In this document: positions 34,421-42,470 of the stretch, piece after piece | Layout of the letters: the number at the start of each line of letters is the position of its first letter | How positions within the stretch are numbered: the stretch's first letter is position 1 | Origin: Ohtaekwangia sp036503775 | GTDB taxonomy: Bacteria > Bacteroidota > Bacteroidia > Cytophagales > Cyclobacteriaceae | Assembly: GCA_036503775.1 (NCBI GenBank) | Contig: DASXWH010000266.1 | Coordinates: 1 to 64,000, forward strand | DNA length: 64,000 bases | Reading direction: 5' to 3' | Made by a program: the position numbers and the translations under genes | Notes under the pieces: generated by a model | Told to the model about the DNA's origin: nothing | Seen by the model: only the letters and a program-made list of their open reading frames with translations | Databases searched by the model: none

Positions 34421-35247
34421 GCAAACAGTGAAAGCTGGTCGGGTGAAACAAATGATTTCGGTCGCATAATTTTCACCACCCGGTTCATGGCATTGCGGAT
34501 ATGGTATACCGGTGTTTCCCGATGGCGGGATGCTACAATGATCTTCGTTCCCCCGGCAATAGGTGTAAATAGTTTCTGAACCAGGGCCACCCGGTTATTA
34601 TCCTGTGACAAGTGCGACAGAAAAAGATGCGTCATGAAGGAAGGCCTGTGCTGCAGAAACAAATCCATCGCCTGCTTGTTTGATAGGTGACCACGGTCAC
34701 CGCGGATGCGTTCCTTAAGGTGATACGGGTATCTTCCGTTGTTCAGCATATCTTCATCATAGTTGGCTTCCAGAAAGGCAGCATGACATTGCTGAAAATT
34801 ACGCACGACATGGTCACACGGTGTACCGATATCGGTGAAGATACCTACAGTCACGGTCTGGCTGGAAACCAGAAAGCTATGCGGATCGGAAGCATCATGT
34901 AATTTAGGAAAGGCTGTTATGGTAAGGTTCCCGATCTGTACCGGTTCATAGGGCTTAAAGGATTCTATACGCCCTTCCAGCAACATTCTGCCCTGCGTAG
35001 GTTTGGTAATGTACACAATGAGTTTATGCTTTCGTGCTAATACCGGCACTCCGTGAATATGATCACCGTGTTCATGTGAAACGAAAACCGCTTTAACTTT
35101 TTTCATGGAAAGTCCAAGCCGCTTCATGCGTTTTTCAGTTTCCCGGCAGGAAATGCCTCCGTCAATCAAAACCGCTTCTTCTTCATTGCCGATATAATAG
35201 CAATTGCCGTTGCTGCCGGAATTCAACGAAGAAATGAAGAGAGACAT
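34417..35247 (-). CDS. MBL-fold metallo-hydrolase, YycJ/WalJ-like
   Basis: The 276-aa protein has the zinc-binding motif HxHxDH in VFVSHEHGDHIHG (about 57-69), MSLFISSLNSGSNGNCYYIG at the N terminus, which is the signature of the YycJ/WalJ group, and further ligands in FTDIGTP and LFLSHLSQDNNR. Members are thought to be nucleases or processing enzymes; WalJ in Gram-positive bacteria links cell-wall and DNA-replication control. The function here is not known. It converges with the response regulator, sharing the 4-bp CTAG stop overlap. Confidence 0.85.
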   Translation of the reverse strand: MSLFISSLNSGSNGNCYYIGNEEEAVLIDGGISCRETEKRMKRLGLSMKKVKAVFVSHEHGDHIHGVPVLARKHKLIVYITKPTQGRMLLEGRIESFKPYEPVQIGNLTITAFPKLHDASDPHSFLVSSQTVTVGIFTDIGTPCDHVVRNFQQCHAAFLEANYDEDMLNNGRYPYHLKERIRGDRGHLSNKQAMDLFLQHRPSFMTHLFLSHLSQDNNRVALVQKLFTPIAGGTKIIVASRHRETPVYHIRNAMNRVVKIMRPKSFVSPDQLSLFA

Positions 35248-35342
35248 GATCGCAAGTTAAATTGAATTTCCGGCTGAAAGATATTTCTTCAGCGGAAAAG
35301 ATTTTTTGATTTCAGAATGGCCGGAAGATCAGTGTTTTCGTA

Positions 35343-35362
35343 TGAATGATTTTAATCATTCA
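35343..35362. promoter_or_regulatory. 20-bp palindrome, possible operator
   Basis: TGAATGATT-TT-AATCATTCA is a perfect inverted repeat with a 2-nt centre, located in the 217-bp divergent gap between the metallo-hydrolase and the DUF1624 gene, 103 nt before the latter. Size and symmetry fit a dimeric regulator site. There is no T-run to suggest a terminator. Confidence 0.5.
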
Positions 35363-35464
35363 GTTTAGGCCACCCGAACTGATATGATCAAAATAATCAA
35401 AATTGCTTCTGTCGCGGAACGCTTCATTCATGCAATTTTGTTTTGCGCCTGTTAACGATAACGC

Positions 35465-36661
35465 ATGACTACTACAACCCTCGCTTCGCAGACAACCCTG
35501 CGTGTTCAATCTATTGACTTACTTCGTGGATTGGTGATGATCATTATGGCTCTGGATCACGTACGTGATTACTTCCATGCTGATGCATTTCTGTTCAATC
35601 CCGTCAATCTGGATAAAACCAATGCCGCCATTTTCGCTACACGCTGGATAACACATTTCTGTGCTCCGGTATTTGTTTTCCTGGCAGGCACCTCAGCCTG
35701 GATGGTCGGAAGCCGAAAGGGAAAGAAAGAGTTATCCTCATTTTTGTTAAAGAGAGGATTGTGGCTTATCGTGCTGGAGTTTACTATCATCAACTTTGCC
35801 TGGTTTGCCAATATTGAATTTTCCCTTATTGCGCTTACCGTGATATGGGCACTGGCAATTGGCATGATCCTGCTGGCAGTAGCCATTCACTTGCCTTTTA
35901 AAGTACTCTTGATGCTTGGAGTGGTTTTGGTAGCAGGGCATAACCTGTTAGACACTGTTCATGCTGAACCTGACACAGCCGGTGCAGTCTGGTGGGGATT
36001 TCTTCATGAACAATATGTCTTCAGGCTTGGACATTTTGTGATCTATATCGGGTATCCCATACTACCGTGGGCAGGTGTTATGTTCCTGGGATATTGCTTT
36101 GGTGCCTTCTACAGTTCTTCCGTTGATCCGGCCCAGCGAAGAAAGACTTTAATAATATTGGGTTCGGTGTTTACCTTGCTGTTCATTCTGATCCGGATTA
36201 CGGATATATATGGAGATCCTAATCTATGGTCAACGCAACGTGATACCGTGTTTACATTCCTTTCGTTTATGAATGTTACCAAGTACCCGCCATCATTATT
36301 GTATCTGCTGGTAACACTTGGTCCGTCTATCATCTTTCTGGCGGTTACGGAAAACCTCAGCGGAAAAGTTTCCGGATGGATAACCGCTTTGGGCCGGGTA
36401 CCTATGTTCTATTATATAGTACATCTTTATGTGATCCACCTGATTGCCATCTTCGCTGCCCTCGCCACTGGGTTTGATCTTTCGGATATGGTGTTTGATA
36501 CCTGGGTGACCGATTCTCCTAATCTTATTGGTTATGGATTTTCATTAGGCGTTGTGTACCTGGTTTGGATCGTTGTAGTACTGATATTATTTCCGCTTTG
36601 TCTCTGGTATGACCGGTACAAAATCAGTCACCGGGACAAATGGTGGTTGAGCTATTTATAG
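35465..36661 (+). CDS. DUF1624 (heparan-alpha-glucosaminide N-acetyltransferase-like) membrane protein
   Basis: Multi-pass inner-membrane protein, 398 aa with about ten hydrophobic segments. The N terminus has the family signature RVQSIDLLRGLVMIIMALDH followed by VRDYFHAD, and then RWITHFCAPVFVFLAGTSAW. Family members are related to the lysosomal enzyme that moves acetyl groups from cytosolic acetyl-CoA across the membrane to a glucosamine; the bacterial acceptor is unknown. It stands alone, with a palindrome upstream. Confidence 0.85.
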   Translation: MTTTTLASQTTLRVQSIDLLRGLVMIIMALDHVRDYFHADAFLFNPVNLDKTNAAIFATRWITHFCAPVFVFLAGTSAWMVGSRKGKKELSSFLLKRGLWLIVLEFTIINFAWFANIEFSLIALTVIWALAIGMILLAVAIHLPFKVLLMLGVVLVAGHNLLDTVHAEPDTAGAVWWGFLHEQYVFRLGHFVIYIGYPILPWAGVMFLGYCFGAFYSSSVDPAQRRKTLIILGSVFTLLFILIRITDIYGDPNLWSTQRDTVFTFLSFMNVTKYPPSLLYLLVTLGPSIIFLAVTENLSGKVSGWITALGRVPMFYYIVHLYVIHLIAIFAALATGFDLSDMVFDTWVTDSPNLIGYGFSLGVVYLVWIVVVLILFPLCLWYDRYKISHRDKWWLSYL

Positions 36662-36764
36662 ATCCCGGGTTTACTTCGTGACTTTTTTTCCTGGGTTACA
36701 TTACGAATTATGACACGGCCTGTAACCAATTTCAATTTGTAAAGTATTTCATAGAAGCTGTAAC

Positions 36765-36820
36765 AGCACCGTGACGGTGAGCGTCCCAATAGCGAACACT
36801 GTTTTTTAAAAGCCGGTGCT
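36765..36820. promoter_or_regulatory. Nested inverted repeats in the leader of the permease gene
   Basis: CACCGT-G-ACGGTG (36767-36779) is a perfect palindrome. AGCACCG (36765-36771) can also pair with CGGTGCT (36814-36820), giving two mutually exclusive hairpins in the region 55-110 nt before the ATG. No T-run follows. Effect on expression is unknown. Confidence 0.4.
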
Positions 36821-36875
36821 TTACAACTAAATTTCATTGCCTTACATCTCAGATCAACCTGTAAACATAAGTTCT

Positions 36876-39311
36876 ATGTTAAAAAATTTTCTCACCCTCG
36901 CCATCCGTAACCTGCTGAAAAGGAAACTGTATTCTTTCATTAACATCTTTGGACTTGCTATCGGTGTGGCGGTCTGCCTGGTGATCTTGAAATATGTAGA
37001 CTTTGAACTGAGCTATGACCGCTATCACCAGAATGCGGCAAACATTTACCGTACAAACAGCACCTATTACCGTAACGGTGAGCATCGGGGTACCAGCATG
37101 ATTTCCAGTTATGCACAGGGTCCATCAATGCTTACCGATATTCCGGAAGTAAAGTCATATGTGCGCACGCATCCCATGTATGGAGGTGCGGTGGTGAGTT
37201 ACAAACGTGAGACAGGCGACCCATCTGTTTTTCATGAAGACAATATGCAGTTTGGTGATTCAACATTCTTTGATGTATTCACCTACACGGCAGTGGAAGG
37301 CGATCTGAATACCGCTATGGATAAGCCTTCCTCGATTATTTTAACGCGCAAGACAGCGGAGCGATACTTTAAAAAAGATGAAGACCCGCTGGGTAAGATC
37401 ATGCAGGTATCCGGTGGCTGGGCTGATGGCGACTATGAAGTTACTGCGGTGATAGAAGACATTCCACAGAATTCACATTTCACATTTGATTTTCTCATAC
37501 CGACACATAATCTCCTCCAAAACGGCCAGTACCAGAATGATGATGGATGGGACTGGAATAATTTTGTTACCTATATCGAATTGCATCCCAATACGGATTA
37601 TAAAAAGGTAGAAGCCAAATTTCCCGCCTTTGTTGAAAAGTATCGGGGTAAAGATCTGGCTGAATCCAACAGCAGGCAAATTATTTCCTTGCAGCCTATA
37701 TTGGATATCCACCTGAGTCCGGGGTTGAATCACGAATCCAGTGCAACGATCAGTGTGAACACCATTTATTTCTTTCTCATTATATCTATTTTCATTCTCG
37801 CCATTGCCTGGATCAACTACATCAACCTTTCTACAGCACGGGCTATGGAACGTGCACGTGAAGTGGGTATAAAAAAAGCAATCGGAGCACTGCGCACACA
37901 ATTGATCTCTCAATTCGTATTTGAATCTATACTGGTGAATTTTTTGGGAGTAGTGATCGCAGTATTGATTGCTATGATGTTGCTTCCGTTGCTGGGCGAA
38001 ATAGTGAACAAGAACTTTGTTTTTGATTTTACCGATTACCGGTTCTGGGTAATTCTTGTGGGATTATTTCTTACAGGTTCAATTATTTCAGGTGCTTATC
38101 CGGCCCTGGTCTTGTCGTCATTCAATACCATTCAGGTGTTGAAAGGAAAATCTGAAAAGATGGCCGGTGGTTTTTCCCTGCGAAAAGTACTGGTAGTATT
38201 TCAATTTGCTTCTTCGCTGATACTCATCGCGGGCACGTTTGCTATATACCGTCAGATGGTATTCATGAAAAGTCAGGATAAAGGGCTTACCATGGATCAG
38301 ATGCTTATCGTGAATTCACCGAGTGTGATCGACAGAAAAGAGGCACGTCAACGACTGATCTCCGCTAAGAACGAACTGAAACAGATTCCGGGTGTTACAG
38401 ATGTAGCAACGTCAGGTGCAATACCGGGTGGCGGTTATAACTGGGGAACGATAATCCGTAAAGATGGTACTGAAGAAAAAGAAGGAAAGAATGGCAGCAT
38501 CGTGTGGGTTGACCCCGATTTTATTGACACCTATGATATCACGTTGATAGCAGGAAGAAAATTCAATCCCGAAATCAAATCGGATATGGAATCTGTTTTG
38601 GTGAATGAAGCTGCGCTCAGAGCATTTGGTTTAGGTACTCCCGAAGAAGCACTCAATGAAAGACTGATTCTGGGGGGCGACACAACAGCTATATTGGGTG
38701 TTTTGAAAAACTACCACTGGAATTCCCTGAAAACCGAACATACTCCCTGGTTGTTGAAAGCTGACACCATCTCTTACCGGGCGTTTTCTATACATTTGGC
38801 AAGCAATAATATTACGGAGACCATCAGCAAAATTGAACATCTCTACAAAGAAGCTTTCCCGGGCAACCCGTTTGATTATTACTTCCTGGACGACTTTTTC
38901 AACAACCAGTACAAAGACGACCAGCAGTTTGCGAAAATATTCAGCCTGTTTGCCGTACTCGCTATTGTAATTGCCTGTCTGGGATTGTGGGGCCTGGCCT
39001 CTTTTACTACTACTCAAAAATTAAAGGAGATCGGTATCCGCAAAGTATTAGGCGCTTCCGTATCCAGTATTATGTCATTGTTATCCTGGCAGTTTTTTAA
39101 GCTGGTATTGATAGCCAGTGTTATTGCGTTGCCCCTCACGTGGTACGGAATAGATTCCTGGCTGGGTAATTTTGCTTTCCGCATCGGTCTCCGGTGGGAT
39201 TTATTTGTAATACCGGTCCTCATACTGATGATCATCGCTTTAGGAACAGTAAGTCTGCAGATCCTTCGGGGGGCGAATATTAATCCGGCTAAGATTCTGC
39301 GCTCCGAGTGA
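36876..39311 (+). CDS. ABC transporter permease, FtsX/MacB type
   Basis: Large permease of 811 aa, organised as two halves: N-terminal helix (NLLKRKLYSFINIFGLAIGV), a MacB-like periplasmic core domain (about 50-260), an FtsX-type block of three helices (about 285-430, including INYINLSTARAMERAREVGI), a second periplasmic domain, and a second FtsX block at about 680-800 (SFTTTQKLKEIGIRKVLGAS). The C terminus ends NPAKILRSE, as is common in this family. No ATPase gene is adjacent, so it must pair with one encoded elsewhere. These permeases act in mechanotransmission or drug/lipoprotein export. The ATG at 36876 is chosen; the frame from 36837 adds 13 non-homologous residues. Confidence 0.88.
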   Translation: MLKNFLTLAIRNLLKRKLYSFINIFGLAIGVAVCLVILKYVDFELSYDRYHQNAANIYRTNSTYYRNGEHRGTSMISSYAQGPSMLTDIPEVKSYVRTHPMYGGAVVSYKRETGDPSVFHEDNMQFGDSTFFDVFTYTAVEGDLNTAMDKPSSIILTRKTAERYFKKDEDPLGKIMQVSGGWADGDYEVTAVIEDIPQNSHFTFDFLIPTHNLLQNGQYQNDDGWDWNNFVTYIELHPNTDYKKVEAKFPAFVEKYRGKDLAESNSRQIISLQPILDIHLSPGLNHESSATISVNTIYFFLIISIFILAIAWINYINLSTARAMERAREVGIKKAIGALRTQLISQFVFESILVNFLGVVIAVLIAMMLLPLLGEIVNKNFVFDFTDYRFWVILVGLFLTGSIISGAYPALVLSSFNTIQVLKGKSEKMAGGFSLRKVLVVFQFASSLILIAGTFAIYRQMVFMKSQDKGLTMDQMLIVNSPSVIDRKEARQRLISAKNELKQIPGVTDVATSGAIPGGGYNWGTIIRKDGTEEKEGKNGSIVWVDPDFIDTYDITLIAGRKFNPEIKSDMESVLVNEAALRAFGLGTPEEALNERLILGGDTTAILGVLKNYHWNSLKTEHTPWLLKADTISYRAFSIHLASNNITETISKIEHLYKEAFPGNPFDYYFLDDFFNNQYKDDQQFAKIFSLFAVLAIVIACLGLWGLASFTTTQKLKEIGIRKVLGASVSSIMSLLSWQFFKLVLIASVIALPLTWYGIDSWLGNFAFRIGLRWDLFVIPVLILMIIALGTVSLQILRGANINPAKILRSE

Positions 39312-39487
39312 TTTGAGTCAGAATTTGGTAACCGATCAAGACGATTTTGGGGTTAGCAGATTGCATTTTGTCCAATTCCTGACTGACCATGGAATCGTTA
39401 TCGATAAAAGTCGTTTACCAATCATCCAATCTGTTGTGTTTTTTTGAAAGGAATTGAGCACCTTTGTTATTCCTACAGAAAAACCGT

Positions 39488-39940
39488 ATGGCGAAATCAC
39501 AAGAGACCTCTAACAAAAAAGACCTGGAGAAGAAAAAACTCCAAAAGAAAAAGGAAAAAGAACAACGCAGGGAAGAGCGCAAGGCTGCTGCCAAGGAAGG
39601 CAAATCCTTTGAGGATATGCTGGCTTACGTGGATGAGAATGGAAACATAACATCTACGCCTCCCGACCCTACAAAAAAGAAGGTTATCAAAGAAGAGGAT
39701 ATTGTTATTGGTGTTCGCAGAAAAGAGCCTGGTGAAGAAGTTGAGGCTGTAAGAAAAGGCAAGGTTACGTTCTTCAATACCTCAAAGGGCTATGGCTTTA
39801 TTAAAGACCTCAAAACCCAGGAGAGCATATTTGTACACATCAATGCTGTATCAACACCTATTCAGGAAAATGATACCGTGACGTTTGAAACCGAAATGGG
39901 ACCAAAAGGCCTCAATGCTATAAAAGTAAAGGTAGTCTAG
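39488..39940 (+). CDS. Cold-shock domain protein with charged N-terminal extension
   Basis: RNA/DNA-binding protein of 150 aa. The C-terminal 65 residues are a cold-shock domain: GKVTFFNTSKGYGFIKDLK (RNP1-like KGYGFI) and ESIFVHINAV (RNP2-like). Residues 1-35 are a very basic Lys/Arg/Glu-rich helix (KKDLEKKKLQKKKEKEQRRE), which may help bind nucleic acid. I chose the ATG at 39488 because the preceding eight codons (from 39464) look like leader. CACCTTTG at 39459-39466, one base from TAnnTTTG, gives a nearby -7 candidate. It is probably an RNA chaperone. It stands alone. Confidence 0.9.
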   Translation: MAKSQETSNKKDLEKKKLQKKKEKEQRREERKAAAKEGKSFEDMLAYVDENGNITSTPPDPTKKKVIKEEDIVIGVRRKEPGEEVEAVRKGKVTFFNTSKGYGFIKDLKTQESIFVHINAVSTPIQENDTVTFETEMGPKGLNAIKVKVV

Positions 39941-39953
39941 TAGTCCAACCCCC

Positions 39954-40724
39954 TTATAACAGCACTATACCCGCTGCAAATCTGCCTGCATCACCTTTTC
40001 GTGCTGAGAAAAAGTGATTATTATTTTTTACGGTACAAAGATTGGCGATTTCAATCTGCGATTCCGGCACCCCAAATTCCATCAGCTGCTGACGGTTTGC
40101 ACGCCAAAGATCAAGCTTCGCTTTGTTGTCCGGCTGCATGATCATCAGCGTATTATCTTTCCCGAAAGCTTGTCTTACTTCCTGGACAACTTCTTCGCCT
40201 ACTTCATAAGAATCCTGCGAAACGGATGGTCCTATGCCGGCAATGAGATCTTTTCCTTGTGTACCGAACGCAACTTTCATTTCATGAAGAGTTTTTTCCA
40301 GGATCTTCGCCACGGTGCCCCGCCATCCGGAGTGGACAGCACCAGCCACATGATTTTTTTGATCGTAGAGAAGTATGGGTACACAATCAGCAGACATTAC
40401 AGCAATGCAGACCTCGCGTTCGGCAGTGATCAAGGCGTCCGTTTCCTGAAGCATTTCTTTTCCGGTTTCAGGTGTGACGTGTACAATACGAGTTTTATGA
40501 ACCTGAGAAGGAAAGAATAAACGATCATCCATAACACCCATAGCGCTCGCCAGCAGGTTTCGGTTGTGTTGTATCTCTGAACGATCGGGAGAACTTGAAA
40601 AACTAAGGGTAAACTCTTTTCCGCGAACCGGTGAACTTCTTTCGGATACGAAGTGACGGATATGCTGTGATGATAGATTTCCGAACTGCCAGAGGTTCAA
40701 CCCCTGTATCTGTATTTGCTTCAT
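39954..40724 (-). CDS. pgeF: Peptidoglycan editing factor PgeF (YfiH family)
   Basis: Purine nucleoside phosphorylase-fold protein (DUF152), 256 aa, known in E. coli to remove misincorporated L-Ser muropeptide precursors and also reported as a multicopper-like or nucleoside enzyme. Motifs are present: VMSADCVPILLYDQKNHVAG, AVHSGWRGTVAKI with the His and Arg, GIGPSVSQDSYEVGEEV and ANLCTVKNNNHFFSARK. The start at 40724 (MKQIQIQG) is supported by a perfect -7 box 12 nt upstream, inside the longer frame from 40772. It converges with the cold-shock gene, leaving a 13-nt gap. Confidence 0.9.
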   Translation of the reverse strand: MKQIQIQGLNLWQFGNLSSQHIRHFVSERSSPVRGKEFTLSFSSSPDRSEIQHNRNLLASAMGVMDDRLFFPSQVHKTRIVHVTPETGKEMLQETDALITAEREVCIAVMSADCVPILLYDQKNHVAGAVHSGWRGTVAKILEKTLHEMKVAFGTQGKDLIAGIGPSVSQDSYEVGEEVVQEVRQAFGKDNTLMIMQPDNKAKLDLWRANRQQLMEFGVPESQIEIANLCTVKNNNHFFSARKGDAGRFAAGIVLL

Positions 40725-40735
40725 GCGTAAAGAAG

Positions 40736-40743
40736 CAAAGGTA
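40736..40743 (-). promoter_or_regulatory. -7 box of pgeF
   Basis: On the minus strand TACCTTTG matches TAnnTTTG exactly and lies 11 nt before the ATG at 40724, predicting a very short leader. A -33 element is not clear. Confidence 0.55.
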
Positions 40744-40785
40744 CAGGATGATCGGGTTAGTAAAAATTCCACCAGCCCCGACTGA

Positions 40786-40831
40786 ATAAAAAATTAAGCT
40801 GCGGCATCAGAGCTCATCAACACCGCAGCTT
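40786..40831 (-). terminator. Intrinsic terminator after the 110-aa secreted protein
   Basis: AAGCTGCGG (40796-40804) and CCGCAGCTT (40823-40831) pair perfectly with an 18-nt loop. On the minus strand they are followed by AATTTTTTAT. It starts 15 nt past the stop of the 40846 gene. Confidence 0.85.
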
Positions 40832-40845
40832 TAATCTTTGATTTG

Positions 40846-41178
40846 TTAATATCCTCTTCCCGGATTCTGAATACGCTTGCCATTTCTGTCGAAATAATAA
40901 AGCGTAGGTGTCATGCCGGTGGAAGATTGCATTTCCAGGTAATACTCGTTTGTAGACTTGTTACGGTACACCGTTCCGTTTTCCCATCCTTTATAATCCG
41001 TTCCCTGAAAGGTAGTACGGAGTGAAGATGGAATTTCCGAAGATTTCACTTTTGCCCAATCGGATGACTGGGTAGGCGTTTGCGTAGATTTTGACTTGTT
41101 CGTAGTCGTATCCGTTTGTGCATTCGCGATGGCTATACTGAATGCAGTACAGGCAATAATCAACATTACTTTTCTCAT
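40846..41178 (-). CDS. Secreted PepSY-like small protein
   Basis: The 110-aa protein has a clear signal peptide (MRKVMLIIACTAFSIAIANA/Q), a Ser/Thr-rich stretch (about 22-45) and a C-terminal domain with SSEIPSSLRTTFQGTDYKGW, GTVYRNKSTNEYYLEM and LYYFDRNGKRIQNPG. This resembles the PepSY-like (BLIP-like) periplasmic domains common in Bacteroidota. The function is unknown. It has its own terminator, and upstream is a 307-bp non-coding region. Confidence 0.72.
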   Translation of the reverse strand: MRKVMLIIACTAFSIAIANAQTDTTTNKSKSTQTPTQSSDWAKVKSSEIPSSLRTTFQGTDYKGWENGTVYRNKSTNEYYLEMQSSTGMTPTLYYFDRNGKRIQNPGRGY

Positions 41179-41485
41179 AGTGTTTGTGTTTTAAACTATG
41201 ACCGGGAGATAACAACTTCATGCCGTTGAAATAATTAAAGACTGTTAACAGCTTATGTATAAAAACATACTGATGCGGGGGAATTTATTCACCGCAGATT
41301 TTTACGAGTGATCCGGAAGTTGTCATGAAATCTTCGACACGTGAAAGATTCATTCGTCTAACAGAATATTTCGGAGATGATTTACAATCCTGCAGAGGAT
41401 GAGATGAAAGACCCAAAGAATACACATTTCATTGCAGGAGTATCATAAGCAAAGTATTGTTGAGCACAATACACCCCAACAGAAC
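41179..41485. other. 307-bp intergenic region without a recognisable gene
   Basis: It must contain the promoter of the 110-aa secreted protein (minus strand). TATG-TATAAAAA-CATA (41253-41268) is a small hairpin, and CACCGCAGATTTTTACGAG near 41291 is weakly like the repeat at 8990. I see no protein-like frame, terminator or RNA motif. Confidence 0.4.
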
Positions 41486-41938
41486 TCAGGTTTTGGCCGT
41501 ATCAATAAAGTTCATAAGAATAAAGGTTGCCATGAAACCGGAGAAGACGCCTTCAATCCCCACGGCAAACGTAGCGAGGTAAACATTCTGATAAGCGCCC
41601 ATCGGTCCGTCCTTAACCACAGACTGAAAGAGGTCTTTGTCGATCATAAAAATCGCATACAAAAACACCACGAATGTCAGTGTTCCGATACTCGCGGTGG
41701 CAATACCGGTTACGAGGCCTCTGAAATAATTCAGAGATCCATCGTGGGTGCGTTCAAAGTGTTTGAGTGCGAAATAAACTCCGGTTACTAAAATCGGAAA
41801 GTTTAATAGTCTTAGTTCAACGATATGAACAAACCCAACCCAATATGAAATCAGAAAATAAACAATCAGCGCCAGCGCGATAAATGATCCGTAGATTTCA
41901 GGAATACGATTCGGATAACGATCAAGAAATTGTCTCAT
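41486..41938 (-). CDS. DUF4199-type membrane protein
   Basis: The 150-aa protein has four hydrophobic segments (GSFIALALIVYFLISYWVGF, LLNFPILVTGVYFALKHF, GLVTGIATASIGTLTFVVFL, GIEGVFSGFMATFILMNF). The YFRGLVTGIATASIGTLTF segment matches the DUF4199 family of Bacteroidota inner-membrane proteins of unknown function. It follows the next gene (41957-42457) at 18 nt on the same strand and likely belongs to an operon with it and the SDR gene. Confidence 0.75.
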   Translation of the reverse strand: MRQFLDRYPNRIPEIYGSFIALALIVYFLISYWVGFVHIVELRLLNFPILVTGVYFALKHFERTHDGSLNYFRGLVTGIATASIGTLTFVVFLYAIFMIDKDLFQSVVKDGPMGAYQNVYLATFAVGIEGVFSGFMATFILMNFIDTAKT

Positions 41939-41956
41939 AGTTCTTCTTTGTTAAAA

Positions 41957-42457
41957 TTATGCCTGTAGCAAGCTGCCTTCTTTCTTTACCTTTCTGATAA
42001 TCGCCTTCACCTGCTCGCTGTTTCGGATTTCATCAAGCCTGTATCCCAATGCTGCAAAAAGGCCGAAGATGAGATGAGCTATCAATAATTGCTGGTAATA
42101 ATTCTTCCGGTCAACGTGGGGAGGATTGGGATGCATTTGAAAAGCCATTTCCCAAATGCCGATGCCTGCCAGTCCGCTTATTCCTCCAAGAACCAAACTA
42201 TTTCTCAACGAAGGTTTTTGTTTTTGCCACACCTGATCATATACGGCTGTAAAAGCAGCACCAGCCAGGTAATGCGAGATCCAGCCAGCTGCACTATCGG
42301 CATCTACTTTATTTTTATAGGCCATTCTTCGTAACAGAAGGTTGAGCAACACAGGTTCACGAAATTGTTTTTGTGTTTTACGTGATACGATAATACTCCA
42401 GGCGGTCATGAAGGTAGTTCCCAGAATGGCGGAGGAAATTATTTTCTTAAGACTCAT
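41957..42457 (-). CDS. Predicted membrane protein, unknown function
   Basis: The 166-aa protein has about four hydrophobic stretches (SSAILGTTFMTAWSIIVS, GWISHYLAGAAFTAVYDQVW, LVLGGISGLAGIGIWEMAFQ, LLIAHLIFGLFAALGYRLDE) with a basic C terminus. I recognise no family. It lies between DUF4199 (18 nt) and the SDR gene (13 nt), all on the minus strand, so the three are probably one operon. The conserved His residues in membrane segments (SHYLAG, AHLIFG) are noted, without a firm role. Confidence 0.72.
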   Translation of the reverse strand: MSLKKIISSAILGTTFMTAWSIIVSRKTQKQFREPVLLNLLLRRMAYKNKVDADSAAGWISHYLAGAAFTAVYDQVWQKQKPSLRNSLVLGGISGLAGIGIWEMAFQMHPNPPHVDRKNYYQQLLIAHLIFGLFAALGYRLDEIRNSEQVKAIIRKVKKEGSLLQA

Positions 42458-42470
42458 GGTTTATAATCAT

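Noticed and set aside
41432..41791. 119-aa plus-strand frame
   Set aside because: It is the antisense shadow of the DUF4199 gene, and is His/Lys-rich as expected for a reverse-strand artefact.
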